From Sialis fuliginosa (taxonomy: Eukaryota; Arthropoda; Insecta; Megaloptera; Sialidae): a stretch of 64,000 nucleotides of DNA. How positions within the stretch are numbered: the stretch's first letter is position 1; each line of letters opens with the position of its first letter. This document shows, in pieces, positions 11,439-21,164 of this stretch. Location of the stretch: assembly GCA_961205875.1 (NCBI GenBank), contig OY540819.1, positions 2,606,501 through 2,670,500 on the forward strand, in the 5' to 3' direction. The notes beneath the pieces are model-generated. The model searched no databases, was not told where the DNA came from, and saw only the letters and a program-made list of their open reading frames with translations. The translations under genes were made by a program, and so were the position numbers.

Positions 11439-11619
11439 TGTAGCGATCGCGTATATTAGGATATAAATTTTAATAGTTAGCTGTGAAGTGAAAATTTTAT
11501 TTGAAAAACAATTAGTGATTTTAATTTTAGATTGTGACAGTTGATTTTTTTATGTGATTTTAAATTGTTATATGGTGTAACGTTTTGTAAATATTTTAAT
11601 AAATAGTGCTAAACACTAA
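11439..11619 (+). repeat. 3' LTR of the CsRn1-type element
   Basis: 181 bp, identical to the 5' LTR at 7202-7382, followed by the target duplication ACCTG. Confidence 0.9.
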
Positions 11620-12906
11620 ACCTGTATTCACAATGGTCGCATTGTAAAGGTCAATTATACGAATGTGTTAATTTGTGTCTACTTAAATGACCTTTTTGTT
11701 TACACCTGTATTCACAATGGTCGCATTGTAAAGGTCGATTATTACAATATGTTAATTTATGTCGACTTAAATAACCTTTTTGTTTACACCTGTATTCACA
11801 ATGGTCGCATTGTAAAGGTCGATTATTCGAATGTGTTAATTTGTCTATTAAATTACTTTTTTGTTTCCACCCGTCTTGACACTGGTCGCATTGTAAAGGT
11901 CGTTAGTTAGAATGTGTTAATTTATGTCTATTTAAATGACTTTTCTGTTTACACCTGTATTCACAATGGTCGCATTGTAAAGGTCGATTATTACAATGTG
12001 TTAATTTATGTCTATTTAAATGGCTTTTTTGTGAAAACTTGTATTCGCATTGGTCGCATTTAAAAGGCAGTTCATTAGAATGTGATAATTTATGTTTATT
12101 CAAACTACCTTTTTGTGTACAACCGTATTCGCACTGATCGCATTTAAAAGGTCGATTATCAGAATGTGTTAATTTATGTCTACTCAAATTGCTTTTGTCT
12201 GTACATCTGTATTCACATTGGTCGCATTTAAAAGGTCGATTATTACAATGTGTTAATTAATGTCTATTTAAATGACCTTTTTGTTTACACCTGTATTCAC
12301 AATGGTCGCATTGTAAAGGGCAATTATTCGAATGTGTTAATTTATGTCTACTTAAATGACCTTTTTGTTTACACCTGTATTCACAATGGTCGCATTGTAA
12401 AGGTCGATTATTACAATATGTTAATTAATGTCTATTTAAATGACCTTTTTGTTTACAGCTGTATTCACAATGGTCGCATTGTAAAGGTCGATTATTACAA
12501 TGTGTTAATTAATGTCTATTTAAATGACCTTTTTGTTTACACCTGTATTCACAATGGTCGCATTGTAAAGGTCGATTATTACAATATGTTAATTAATGTC
12601 TATTTAAATGACCTTTTTTTTACACCTGTATTCACAATGGTCGCATTGTAAAGGTCAATTATACGAATGTGTTAATTTGTGTCTACTTAAATGACCTTTT
12701 TGTTTACACCTGTATTCACAATGGTCGCATTGTAAAGGTCGATTATTACAATATGTTAATTTATGTCGACTTAAATAACCTTTTTGTTTACACCTGTATT
12801 CACAATGGTCGCATTGTAAAGGTCGATTATTCGAATGTGTTAATTTGTCTATTAAATTACTTTTTTGTTTCCACCCGTCTTGACACTGGTCGCATTGTAA
12901 AGGTCG
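11620..12906 (-). pseudogene. Degenerate C2H2 finger array of locus 0, proximal part
   Basis: Fifteen or so 84-bp finger units on the minus strand downstream of the locus 0 stop codon. The pattern is CDHCEYRCKQK-G/S-HLNRH. Repeated lesions are visible: TAA in place of AAA in HKLTH (near 12256, 12424, 12508 and 12592), TAA in place of an Asn codon at the start of the unit near 12907, and a 3-nt deletion in one helix (SNLIDKLTH). Units near 11903-12187 are still open over three fingers. The array continues at 6360-7201 on the far side of the retrotransposon. Confidence 0.8.
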
Positions 12907-13232
12907 TTAGTTAGAATGTGTTAATTTATGTCTATTTAAATGACTTTTCTGTTTACACCTGTATTCACAATGGTCGCATTGTAAAGGTCGATTATTACAA
13001 TGTGTTAATTTATGTCTATTTAAATGGCTTTTTTGTGAAAACTTGTATTCGCATTGGTCGCATTTAAAAGGCAGTTCATTAGAATGTGATAATTTATGTT
13101 TATTCAAACTACCTTTTTGTGTACAACCGTATTCGCACTGATCGCATTTAAAAGGTCGATTATCAGAATGTGTTAATTTATGTCTACTCAAATTGCTTTT
13201 GTCTGTACATCTGTATTCACATTGGTCGCATT
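11625..13232. repeat. ~1-kb tandem macro-repeat of zinc-finger units
   Basis: 11625-12228 is repeated almost exactly at 12629-13232 (offset 1004 bp, close to twelve 84-bp fingers but 4 bp short). The copy therefore lies in a different frame from the original. A third related copy lies at 6400-7201 beyond the retrotransposon. Confidence 0.85.
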
Positions 13233-13563
13233 TAAAAGGTCGTTCATTATAATGTGATAATTTATGTGTACTCAAATGACTTTTTTGCGTGCTCCTATAT
13301 TCACAATGGTCGCATTTATAAGGTCGGTTATTAGAATGTGTTAATTTATGTCTATTTAAATGACTTTTTTGTCTACACCTGTATTCACACTGATCGCATT
13401 TGAAAGGTAGTTTATTAGAATGTGTTAAGTTATGATTATTCAAATCACTTGAATATGAAGATCTATTACTGTGTCTTGTTTCTTCACTGATATCTTGATT
13501 TTCTATTTGTTCATTTTGAATGTATGTGTCTGTGAGATTGTCTTCTTTGAATTCTAAGTTTCC
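12907..13563 (-). CDS. C2H2 zinc-finger protein, last exon (locus 0)
   Basis: A probable nuclear DNA-binding protein exon of 218 codons. It begins at a splice acceptor (TTTTGCAG before GGA AAC) in phase 0, as in loci 1-4, so the N-terminus lies in an upstream exon that I could not find. Residues 1-45 are acidic and polar; six C2H2 fingers follow (C-X2-C-X12-H-X3-H) with linkers of the form TH(S/C/Y)N-x-R/L-PFKC. Recognition helices are of the RQKSHLNRH type, with little variation. The ORF ends in TAA where other units have an Asn codon, and degenerate fingers continue beyond. It may be a functional short paralogue or an early pseudogene. Confidence 0.7.
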   Translation of the reverse strand, partial: GNLEFKEDNLTDTYIQNEQIENQDISEETRHSNRSSYSSDLNNHNLTHSNKLPFKCDQCEYRCRQKSHLNRHKLTHSNNRPYKCDHCEYRSTQKSHLSTHKLSHYNERPFKCDQCEYRCTDKSNLSRHKLTHSDNRPFKCDQCEYGCTQKGSLNKHKLSHSNELPFKCDQCEYKFSQKSHLNRHKLTHCNNRPLQCDHCEYRCKQKSHLNRHKLTHSN

Positions 13564-13735
13564 CTGCAAAACGATAATTTATATCTCAATACAATGTAGA
13601 TTATCTGACAATACTAGTTAGGTTAGAAATTAACGCATATGTATAGAAAAGGATTATATTAAACGTGCATTAGTAAATGTTAGCAACGCATAGTAAGAAT
13701 CTAGAGTAAGATAAACTTGCGTTTATTTACAATAC

Positions 13736-14018
13736 CATAGACATAGAGAATGGACCACGCATCTGACTCGAACACAGAGCCGTGTCAAAAAATAGAGATA
13801 GAAACAGGTTTGGAATATACTTGTCCTTTTTTTAAACAGGAGTGTAACTATTTATATCTGACAGAAATACTACCCTGAACTATAGTAAGTTACCAATCAG
13901 GATCTTAGAAAAAGATATAGATATATTCCAAACTACACTGCATCTCTCTCTCACTTTTTGAACAGATGTTACACCATTGAGTTAATACAGAATGCACTGT
14001 CCATTCTCTATATCTATG
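13736..14018. mobile_element. hAT-like MITE, CATAGACATAGAG family, copy A
   Basis: 283 bp with inverted ends CATAGACATAGAGAATGGAC and TGTCCATTCTCTATATCTATG, flanked by the 8-bp repeat TACAATAC (13728-13735, 14019-14026). Copies B and C lie at 18307-19364 and 56005-56202. Confidence 0.85.
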
Positions 14019-14026
14019 TACAATAC

Positions 14027-15071
14027 GGTCAGAGTCGAATGTTCGTTAGCAAATTGAAGTATGTAGGTATACATTTTGAAATTTCAAAACAAATTCATAG
14101 ACAATATTACAAAATGGTTGTCATCTATCAATTTTCATTAAAGGGCATAGGGGGATAAGTATATTAAAATTGCCTACAAAAAATATTGTATCGAAATTTT
14201 CAGGATATGTTGGTAGGTACTATAAAAATATTAAATAAAAAAATTTCTTCGGATTGGAATAAATTTTATAATTAGTAGAGGGAATAGAGACAAAAAAGTA
14301 ATGCTTTCGGGAAATTGGATTTTTTTTATTTTCTCTTGTATATTTGAAAATGGGTCGAAAATCAAAAAATACAGTAAAATCGAACTTGTGTGCATTTTTT
14401 GATACATTTCGATACTAATCATGCAATAAATAACGTAAAAATCAAGGGATTTTTACGAAAATAGGAGGAAATATGTATTTTTATGTTATAAATACGTAGT
14501 GAAATTAAAAGAACACAATAATATAAAATAAACATGTTACAGCAGCACATTTAAAAAAATGACTGGAATAAAATTAAATCTAATTGTAAGTACATCAAAT
14601 TAGATACAAATGTTATAAGATTTAGATCTACAAAAATTTATTCTGTAAGATTTTGATCAACGTATATCGATTTTTTCTCCGGGAAGGTTATTCTAAAAAA
14701 AAAATTATTCCACTAATTAATTAAAAATGCAATATGCGACTAAGGAATGACGCGGCTTACACCCAGAACCCAAGATCCATATCAAGATCACAGCCTAAAA
14801 GCTTATTGAAAATGTTTTCAGTTTTGAATTCAACACCATTGTTTTGGATATGCTGTTTTTTATTTACTTTTACATTTACGCATGCGCATCATATCAGACA
14901 AAACAACAGCTACCGTATAAAATCAAAATCACTAGAATAGAACAAATAGTTCTTCTCTGTCACTCACTAGCTGCCAGTAGGTGCGGATTCATTGAATGGC
15001 GGACAATCAGTGGTTCCCAACAGTCGAAAAAAACGGCCATAGAAAACAAATAATGATTCTATTAATGTTTC
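14027..15071. other. Non-genic stretch with a Penelope-like fragment
   Basis: AT-rich with no convincing coding. At about 14738-14800 a piece reading GACGCGGCTTACACCCAGAA matches the palindromic element at 18580-18800. The remainder shows nothing recognisable. Confidence 0.5.
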
Positions 15072-16417
15072 CAGGGGTCAAAACTGGTCAGTAAAATCAG
15101 TAAAAGTCAGTTTTTTGGAAAAATGGTCAGTTTTGTCAGTTTTTTGGGTTTGACAATCAAAGTTTTCACATCGGGGCCCTATTTGTAGTGAAAAACTCAC
15201 TATTTGTCTTCAAAACGACACAATTACCGTGAAAAATATATTTAAATTATAAATAACTAGCTCGCGTGGACAACGGAATTATTGTTTAGGATTTAAAAAA
15301 TATATAGTTGAATTTATTACAAACACGATTAATGTAATAAAAACCAAATAACACTTAAATTACCTACCTAACAAAAACGAATCAGAACAAAAAGTAAAAA
15401 TAATTTTTGTTTTATTTAAATTTAAAAGTTAATTATTGCGTGTTGGCACGTTCCCTCGCCGCTCCCCGCGCACGGTCACAATCGCGCGAATATGTTCCAA
15501 TATGTATATTTCGATATTTTCTAAACTATACGACCAAATTGGATGCTGTAAATGGCAAATTATATCTACATTAAGTACTTATGACGATGAAATCATTTAT
15601 TTTGATAAGGATTAATGTTTTGCAGGTCATAAGCCCATGTAAACAGAACCCAAATATTTTATGTTTTCTTTGTAACATAAAAGCAGTCATTGTGGCTTAA
15701 ATATAAAAGTTAGACATATGGTGTCGCGGACTTTATTGTAGAACTTTTGATTCTACACAATTCATTAATACACTATTTTGTTCTATACTGAACGGTTTAG
15801 GCAGCGTATTACAAAACAGCGCGCCGACGGCAAAAAATTTTCCGACTTGATTTACTATTATCGTCACTGCTTAGTTGTTATGTTACCTAATGTAAAAAAA
15901 TATAGCCTATAACCTGGCCAGAGAACGTACCTATGAATTAAAAAAAAACACGTAAATCGGATAAGTGGTTCTCGAGTGATAAGGTAACTACGGACAGACA
16001 GACAGACAGACAGAGAGACGTTGAGCTTTATATATATTAAGGATGTTCTATTTTGTTTACTTATTTGTATTGTTTATTACCAACTTTTAGAAGATATTTT
16101 ATGACATAATTGTAATGTATGTAAACGTGAACATTTAAACAACATAATCACACTTTAGCACTGGCTATGCCAAGTTCGGTAAAAAAAATTAACAGAAATT
16201 AACTGTAATGTTTGTTACTTTTGTTATGAACATAATAAACAGGTGGTAAGGGTTAGCTATGGGGATGGTGGAGGCCAATAATTATAAAAGTATTTTTTTT
16301 AATACATAACACCTACATTTTTTAACTCGGTTCAGATAGTCAGTAAAAGTCAGTATTTTTAGATTTCTGTGTCAGTAATATCAGTATTTTTGAACATTGA
16401 ACTTGTTTCGACCCCTG
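15072..16417. mobile_element. DNA transposon with CAGGGGTC ends, carrying a Helitron
   Basis: Inverted ends CAGGGGTCAAAAC and GTTTCGACCCCTG are flanked by the 6-bp repeat TGTTTC (15066-15071, 16418-16423). The end sequence looks hAT-like, though the duplication is shorter than the usual 8 bp. The interior has many CAGTAAAAGTCAG motifs at both sides and no transposase; 15257-16043 is Helitron copy 3. Confidence 0.7.
15257..16043 (-). mobile_element. Helitron copy 3, nested
   Basis: Same family as 477-1364: on the minus strand it begins TCCTTAATATATATAAAGC and ends CTAG, between host A and T. Part of the terminal hairpin is deleted (CTAGCTCGCGTGG), and ~50 bp near 15440-15490 are a GC-rich sequence absent from the other copies. 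Confidence 0.85.
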
Positions 16418-16574
16418 TGTTTCTAATTTCGTTCATTGGAAAATAATAAAAGCAACAGTATTTTTTTTCGGAAAAAAATATCAGATTTCCAAGGTGGATC
16501 AAATATAAAAAAATGGGTGTGATGCATGAGTTGAGCGTGCGACAAAAATTCAGGGGACAGGAATACATACATAT

Positions 16575-17416
16575 CGGTCATTCCATAAATAACTGCACAC
16601 TTTTTTTGTTGTTGTAACCGATTTTTTTTAATTTTTATATATGTTTTAGTACTAGTTAAAAGAAGATTTTTAACGGTACTTAAAAATCGAAAAAAAAATT
16701 TCCCCCAAAAATATCGACTTTTGAATATTTTGCTGCACAAAACTTTTGTTTAAATATATTTTTTTTTATTTATAAAATTTAACTGAAAATTTTGGGGCAC
16801 ATGTCAACTTTGAATTTTAAAAATAAAAATATATGTTATAGCTTAATCATTCATGAGTATATATCACTGAAAATTTATGAACATATGAAAACTTTATGAA
16901 ATATTAATTGCTTGGACGTATCACTGCGCGACTGTGTCGGAGCGTTTAACATTTACTGCAGTGATACGTCCAAGCAACTCGCGCGTCGTTACCTAAAAAA
17001 ATTAATATTTCATAAAGTTTTCATATGTTTATAAATTTTCAAAGTGATACATACTCAGGAATAACATATATTTTTATTTTTAAAATTCAGAGTTGACATG
17101 TGCCCCAAATTTTCAGTTAAATTTTATAAATAAAAAACATAGGTATATTTAAACAAAAGTTTTGTGTAGCAAAATATTTTTTTAAATAAATTATTTACAT
17201 TTTCCTACAAAATTGGTTTTTACGCTATCTTTGATAGTTTTTGAGATATTTCGTTTTTTAAAAAAAAAGTCAAATTTTCAAGTCGATATTTTTGGGGGGA
17301 ACTTTTTTTCGATTTTTAAGTACCGTAATCTTCTTTTAACTAGTACTAAAACATTTGTAAAAATTAAAAAAATCGGTAACAACAACAAAAGTGTATAGTT
17401 ATTTATGGAATGACTG
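16575..17416. mobile_element. Foldback element, ~840-bp near-palindrome
   Basis: The left arm from TCATTCCATAAATAACT is repeated in reverse at the right arm ending AGTTATTTATGGAATGA. Arms of about 350-400 bp can pair over most of their length. The centre (16905-16990) is a second perfect hairpin on GCTTGGACGTATCACTGC. No ORF is supported. A fragment of the family lies at 62110-62170. Confidence 0.8.
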
Positions 17417-18298
17417 ACATAGATAACATATTTTCTCAAATTTTGATGATAATTTTTACTAAAAAAATTTTCTCCATGTAAAATAATAGAATGCACGTTT
17501 GAAAAATGGGCAAAAAATCAATAATAAACGCTGAAAAAAAAATCATAGTACTTGGATCTCATAGAGGTGATTCAGTTCTACAATTCTTTTTATAATATTT
17601 TTTTACGTTAAGTCCGCCATTATGAGAATATTTACGGTGAAACATCATGCAATGCAGATTTTTCACATCGTTCTCAAAACTACCCTTCACTTTGAGCATC
17701 GATTGCGAGAGAAGGCTGGGTATTACCCGAATAGAACACATGACATTTTTTACGCAGTATTTCATGTAGAAATTCCTATTATATTTTTTTCTCTGAACAA
17801 TGGTTTGTATGAAAAATGAGAAAAAACTGGGATAAATATCATTCCGGGGGTAGTGTTTAACGTAAAAAAAATCCATCCTCGATTTAGATGGGAACTTTTC
17901 GGGGTCTTATTCCGAAGCTTACTGAGAGTTCGTGGACAAAGTATCAAAACTATATAATTTTTTCTTCTATTTGGTGAATTTTAATTTAATTATCGTGGAC
18001 TAATTATTATCAACTACACAAACATACTTTTACAACTTCACTTTTCATTTTTAGAACTACAGAAACAAAGCTCAAATAACACCTGCCTTAGACAAGGAAA
18101 GATAATAACACATTACCCAGCGTTGTTACCATATCGCTCCACGAGTCATTGGCGTTTATTCGAAATTTAAAATAAAGAGAGAAATAAAAGAGAAACGTCT
18201 ATTTGGAACTATCATCTCTCATACATTCTAAATTCAATTGTAATTTAAAGCATATCTGCATATTATACATTTTCAACTGACGCCTCTGGGAAAATATG
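17417..18298. other. Non-genic stretch
   Basis: No gene and no clear element border. Short ORFs on both strands here are AT-rich and lack protein-like composition. Confidence 0.4.
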
Positions 18299-18306
18299 CA
18301 TGGAAA

Positions 18307-19364
18307 CATAGACAGAGAATGGACAGTGCATTCTGTATTAACACAATGGTGTAACATCTTCAAAAAGGGAGAGAGAGATGCAGTGTAGTTTGGAATATAT
18401 CTACCTCTTTTTCTAAGAATTTGATTGGTAGCTAACTATAGTTCAGGGTAGTATTTCTGTTCAATATATCTATCTTGTGATTTTTGTGCAATAAGTTTTT
18501 TATTAGAAAAGTAAATAATATAAACAATAAACATACTATAATGGTTCATATTTTACAAGTCTTGAGGCTTCCGCGTTGGTCTTGATATAGATCTTGGCTT
18601 CTGGGTGTAAGCCGCGTCGGTTTGGTCGTGTTATCGGCCAACGTTTCGTCACACATTGCAGTGGACATCTTCAGGGCTCTTTTCAGTGCACTTTTAGAAG
18701 AGCCCTGAAGATGTCCACTGCAATGTGTGACGAAACGTTGGCCGATAACACGACCAAACCGACGCGGCTTACACCCAGAAGCCAAGATCTATATGGTTCA
18801 TATTTCATGGAGAAAATTAAAAAAAAAACATCAATTGATCTGATAGAAATTTGCAAAATTATGAACGGATATTCCGGGAAAATAACATTTTTGCTACCAA
18901 AAATATTAAATATATATTAATAAAAAATAGTTTTAAATCAATTCCCATGTGGTTGCTTGCTACAAAATTATGAGGTGGATTGTACTTACAAACAGCACAT
19001 ACAAGATTCAATAATTGTTTCTTTTTTTAAATAAAATTTTTTATAACGTTAATTATTTTAACCTCTTTATATACATATAGTATAATAATATCATATATTA
19101 ATCAACAGTAGATTAATATATGATAATATTTATGAATATTTTTAATGTTCGGGACTAAGAATGAAATAGTTACACTCCTGTTTAAAAAAAGGACAAGTAT
19201 ATTCCAAACCTGTTTCTATCTCTTTCTTTTGACACGGCTCTGTGTTCGAGTCAGATGCGTGGTCCATTCTCTATGTCTATGAACTGTGTTACAATTAGTT
19301 GAAGTGTCACTGCTCTAAATTCCATAGCTAATCCATAGATACTAGTTCAGAATTAATGTCTATG
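18307..19364. mobile_element. hAT-like MITE copy B, opened by further insertions
   Basis: The ends CATAGACAGAGAATGGAC and ...CTATGTCTATG belong to the family of 13736-14018. The 8-bp repeat CATGGAAA at 18299-18306 and 19365-19372 shows the whole 1058-bp stretch was a single insertion site. Compared with copy A, extra DNA lies at about 18462-19168 (with a Penelope-like palindrome) and at 19282-19356, the latter flanked by TGTCTATG on both sides. Confidence 0.75.
18570..18800. repeat. Penelope-like inverted repeat with hammerhead-like core boxes
   Basis: Two arms of ~100 bp, nearly identical in reverse, meet at about 18685-18697. Each arm holds CCTGAAGATGTCCAC, then TGCAAT, then GTGTGACGAAACG: a CUGANGA box, a pairable stem with one bulge, and a GAAA box, the conserved layout of the hammerhead ribozyme core known in Penelope-like retroelements. 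A clear stem III and cleavage site were not found. Single-arm relatives lie at 14738-14800 and 31350-31475. Confidence 0.55.
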
Positions 19365-19372
19365 CATGGAAA

Positions 19373-19744
19373 TAACGAAAGTGACATTTAAGAAAAGATG
19401 GCCGCCGTAAAATGTTGGTAACAGTTTCATATACGGACTAGCATTGGTTGTTATGTATCTATAGTCTTTCCTAATCTAAGCGATGCACAGTTGAGGGGTT
19501 GACGTGAATACGTTTCAAATCTAATGTCGTGTCGATTGTGGCAATTGAATTTAATAAAATTTACACTCATGATGTGCTTGCCGTGCCTTGACCCTCTTAG
19601 CTACTGGTAATGGTATATTTTACGATAGCTACTGAGACGATCTTTCCAATGTTGCGTCTTTAATATTTCATGCTGGCTTTTGTGTGTGTTTCAGTGGACA
19701 TTCTGTTTTTTTATTATATAAAATTTTTCACTCACTAAAACTTG
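19373..19744. other. Non-genic stretch
   Basis: No coding potential, repeat border or regulatory element recognised. Confidence 0.4.
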
Positions 19745-19748
19745 TTAA

Positions 19749-20415
19749 GGGAGCAGACCCAGTTGAGACTTTTTTGGCCACGCATTAAAATAATTAATAA
19801 CAAATGTTTTCAACATGAAAGATATGTACATATTTACAGAAAATATTATAATTATTTATGGCAAAATATTAAAAAATAAGTGGGATACAGCAAATTTGGG
19901 AGGGGTAAAAAAAAAAGTGTTTTGCCGTGATCACTGCTGCTCGTCACTATATCATCTGAAATAAAAAAAAAACAAAAGGGATCATTAGCTAATGGCTCCG
20001 GATGGACGAAGGGATTTGAAAAATTTTGAATTTTCACAAAATGGCGGATGTTGAAAGTCAAAGTTCTTTATCCGACTAAAATTTCACTCGCATTTTCGGC
20101 TATAAAAAAAAATAATCGTCCAAAAAAATCCTTCATCCATCCGGAGGACAATTATGTATAGAATAAGTGAGAAAAATTTCAAACCGATCGGCAAAGCCGT
20201 TCTCAAGTTACAGTGATCACCGACTTCGAAAACATGGTTTCGAGAAAAACCCGTTTAAAGTTTTGAGTTCGATTTGCATGCAGATAAAAAAACTATTTTG
20301 GAACTTACACTGAATCGTCTATTCCAGGACATTTGTCTGAAATTTTCAGAGAATACTTTGAGAAAATGCAAAAAAAAAAATTGATTTTTTCAAAATTCTA
20401 ATTGGGTCTGCCCCC
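19749..20415. mobile_element. TTAA-targeting MITE, copy 1
   Basis: 667 bp between TTAA duplications (19745-19748, 20416-20419), with ends GGGAGCAGACCCA and TGGGTCTGCCCCC. A TTAA target fits piggyBac or Kolobok. The interior shares the TTTCGAGAAAAAC-CCGTTT motif with the element at 49887-50625. Confidence 0.8.
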
Positions 20416-20827
20416 TTAAATGTTTTGATTTATACTTGTACCTCGTAGATTTAATCGAGATCTATAACTTGAAACCAAATCCAGTGTGCTAGCTGATCTG
20501 AGCGTGGAGTTATACTGATGGTTAATTTACGCTAGCGCGCAAAATGATCGCTGCGCGTTTGTTTGTCTATAAAATCTTCTAATTAATAAAGTAAAATTAA
20601 TTAATATCAATAAAACTGTAAAGACTGTCTATTAATTTAGGAAATAACGCGTTTACTTTTTGTTTTCGTTATTTCTTATGATTTTTCCGAACATAAAAAC
20701 AAGTAAATAATAGCGAACGTTGCGTCCTACCCCACCACCTGCCCCTCAAAAGTAACTTACCTTTACCTAACCTCCTTAAAATGATGGGAAACAAGTAAAA
20801 TTAGCAACATTTATTATTAACATTAAA

Positions 20828-21115
20828 TTACTGTGGCCACCATTTGACTTTTTTATATATGTATAAGGAACTTACAAAACTACATATTTCCAAATTGATT
20901 TCAATTGAACCAACAATAGAAGGAGAGAGAAGGAAAATAAAATAAAAATAATACAGTTATTATTTATTTATGAATAATTAAACATCCCATTTAAAAATAC
21001 AAAACATAATATAATTAAATAAAACCAATGTTAATAGTCTAAAAGTTGGCGACCCTTTTGTTCAACTGATTGAAATTTTGTAAAAAATTAGGTCCAAAAA
21101 GGAATGAACAGTCTG
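20828..21115 (+). repeat. Interspersed repeat R, 3' part (copy 2)
   Basis: Begins CTGTGGCCACCATTTGAC and runs through the ATTTATTTATGAATAAT and GGCGACCCTTTTG blocks shared with 30826-31145 and 53115-53465. Confidence 0.7.
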
Positions 21116-21164
21116 TCAAGGCAATTATAGCTCAAAACTCAAAACCACTCCTGAATTTTTGTAA

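Larger units (their letters stand above)
7202..11619 (+). mobile_element. Full-length CsRn1-clade Ty3/gypsy LTR retrotransposon
   Basis: A 4418-bp element with identical 181-bp LTRs, a tRNA-Trp-type primer site, gag and pol joined by a -1 frameshift, and a G-run polypurine tract. Direct repeats ACCTG (7197-7201 and 11620-11624) flank it. It is inserted in a zinc-finger array. Its higher GC content than the surroundings, identical LTRs and open frames all point to a recent insertion that may still be competent. The CsRn1 assignment rests on the CHCC Gag motif (C-X2-H-X9-C-X3-C) and the tRNA-Trp primer site, both hallmarks of that clade. Confidence 0.9.

Noticed and set aside
6406-12914. Plus-strand ORFs of the MLIYVYLNDLFVYTCIHNGRIVKVDY type
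   Set aside because: They are antisense readings of the zinc-finger repeat on the other strand; the repeat period of 84 bp explains them.
6360-13232. Regularly spaced repeats that could look like a CRISPR array
   Set aside because: The period equals one zinc finger (84 bp), the 'spacers' are the variable finger codons, and the DNA is eukaryotic.
18546-18920. Two mirrored ORFs beginning MASGCKPRRFGRVIGQRF
   Set aside because: They come from the two arms of a palindrome and share sequence only for that reason.
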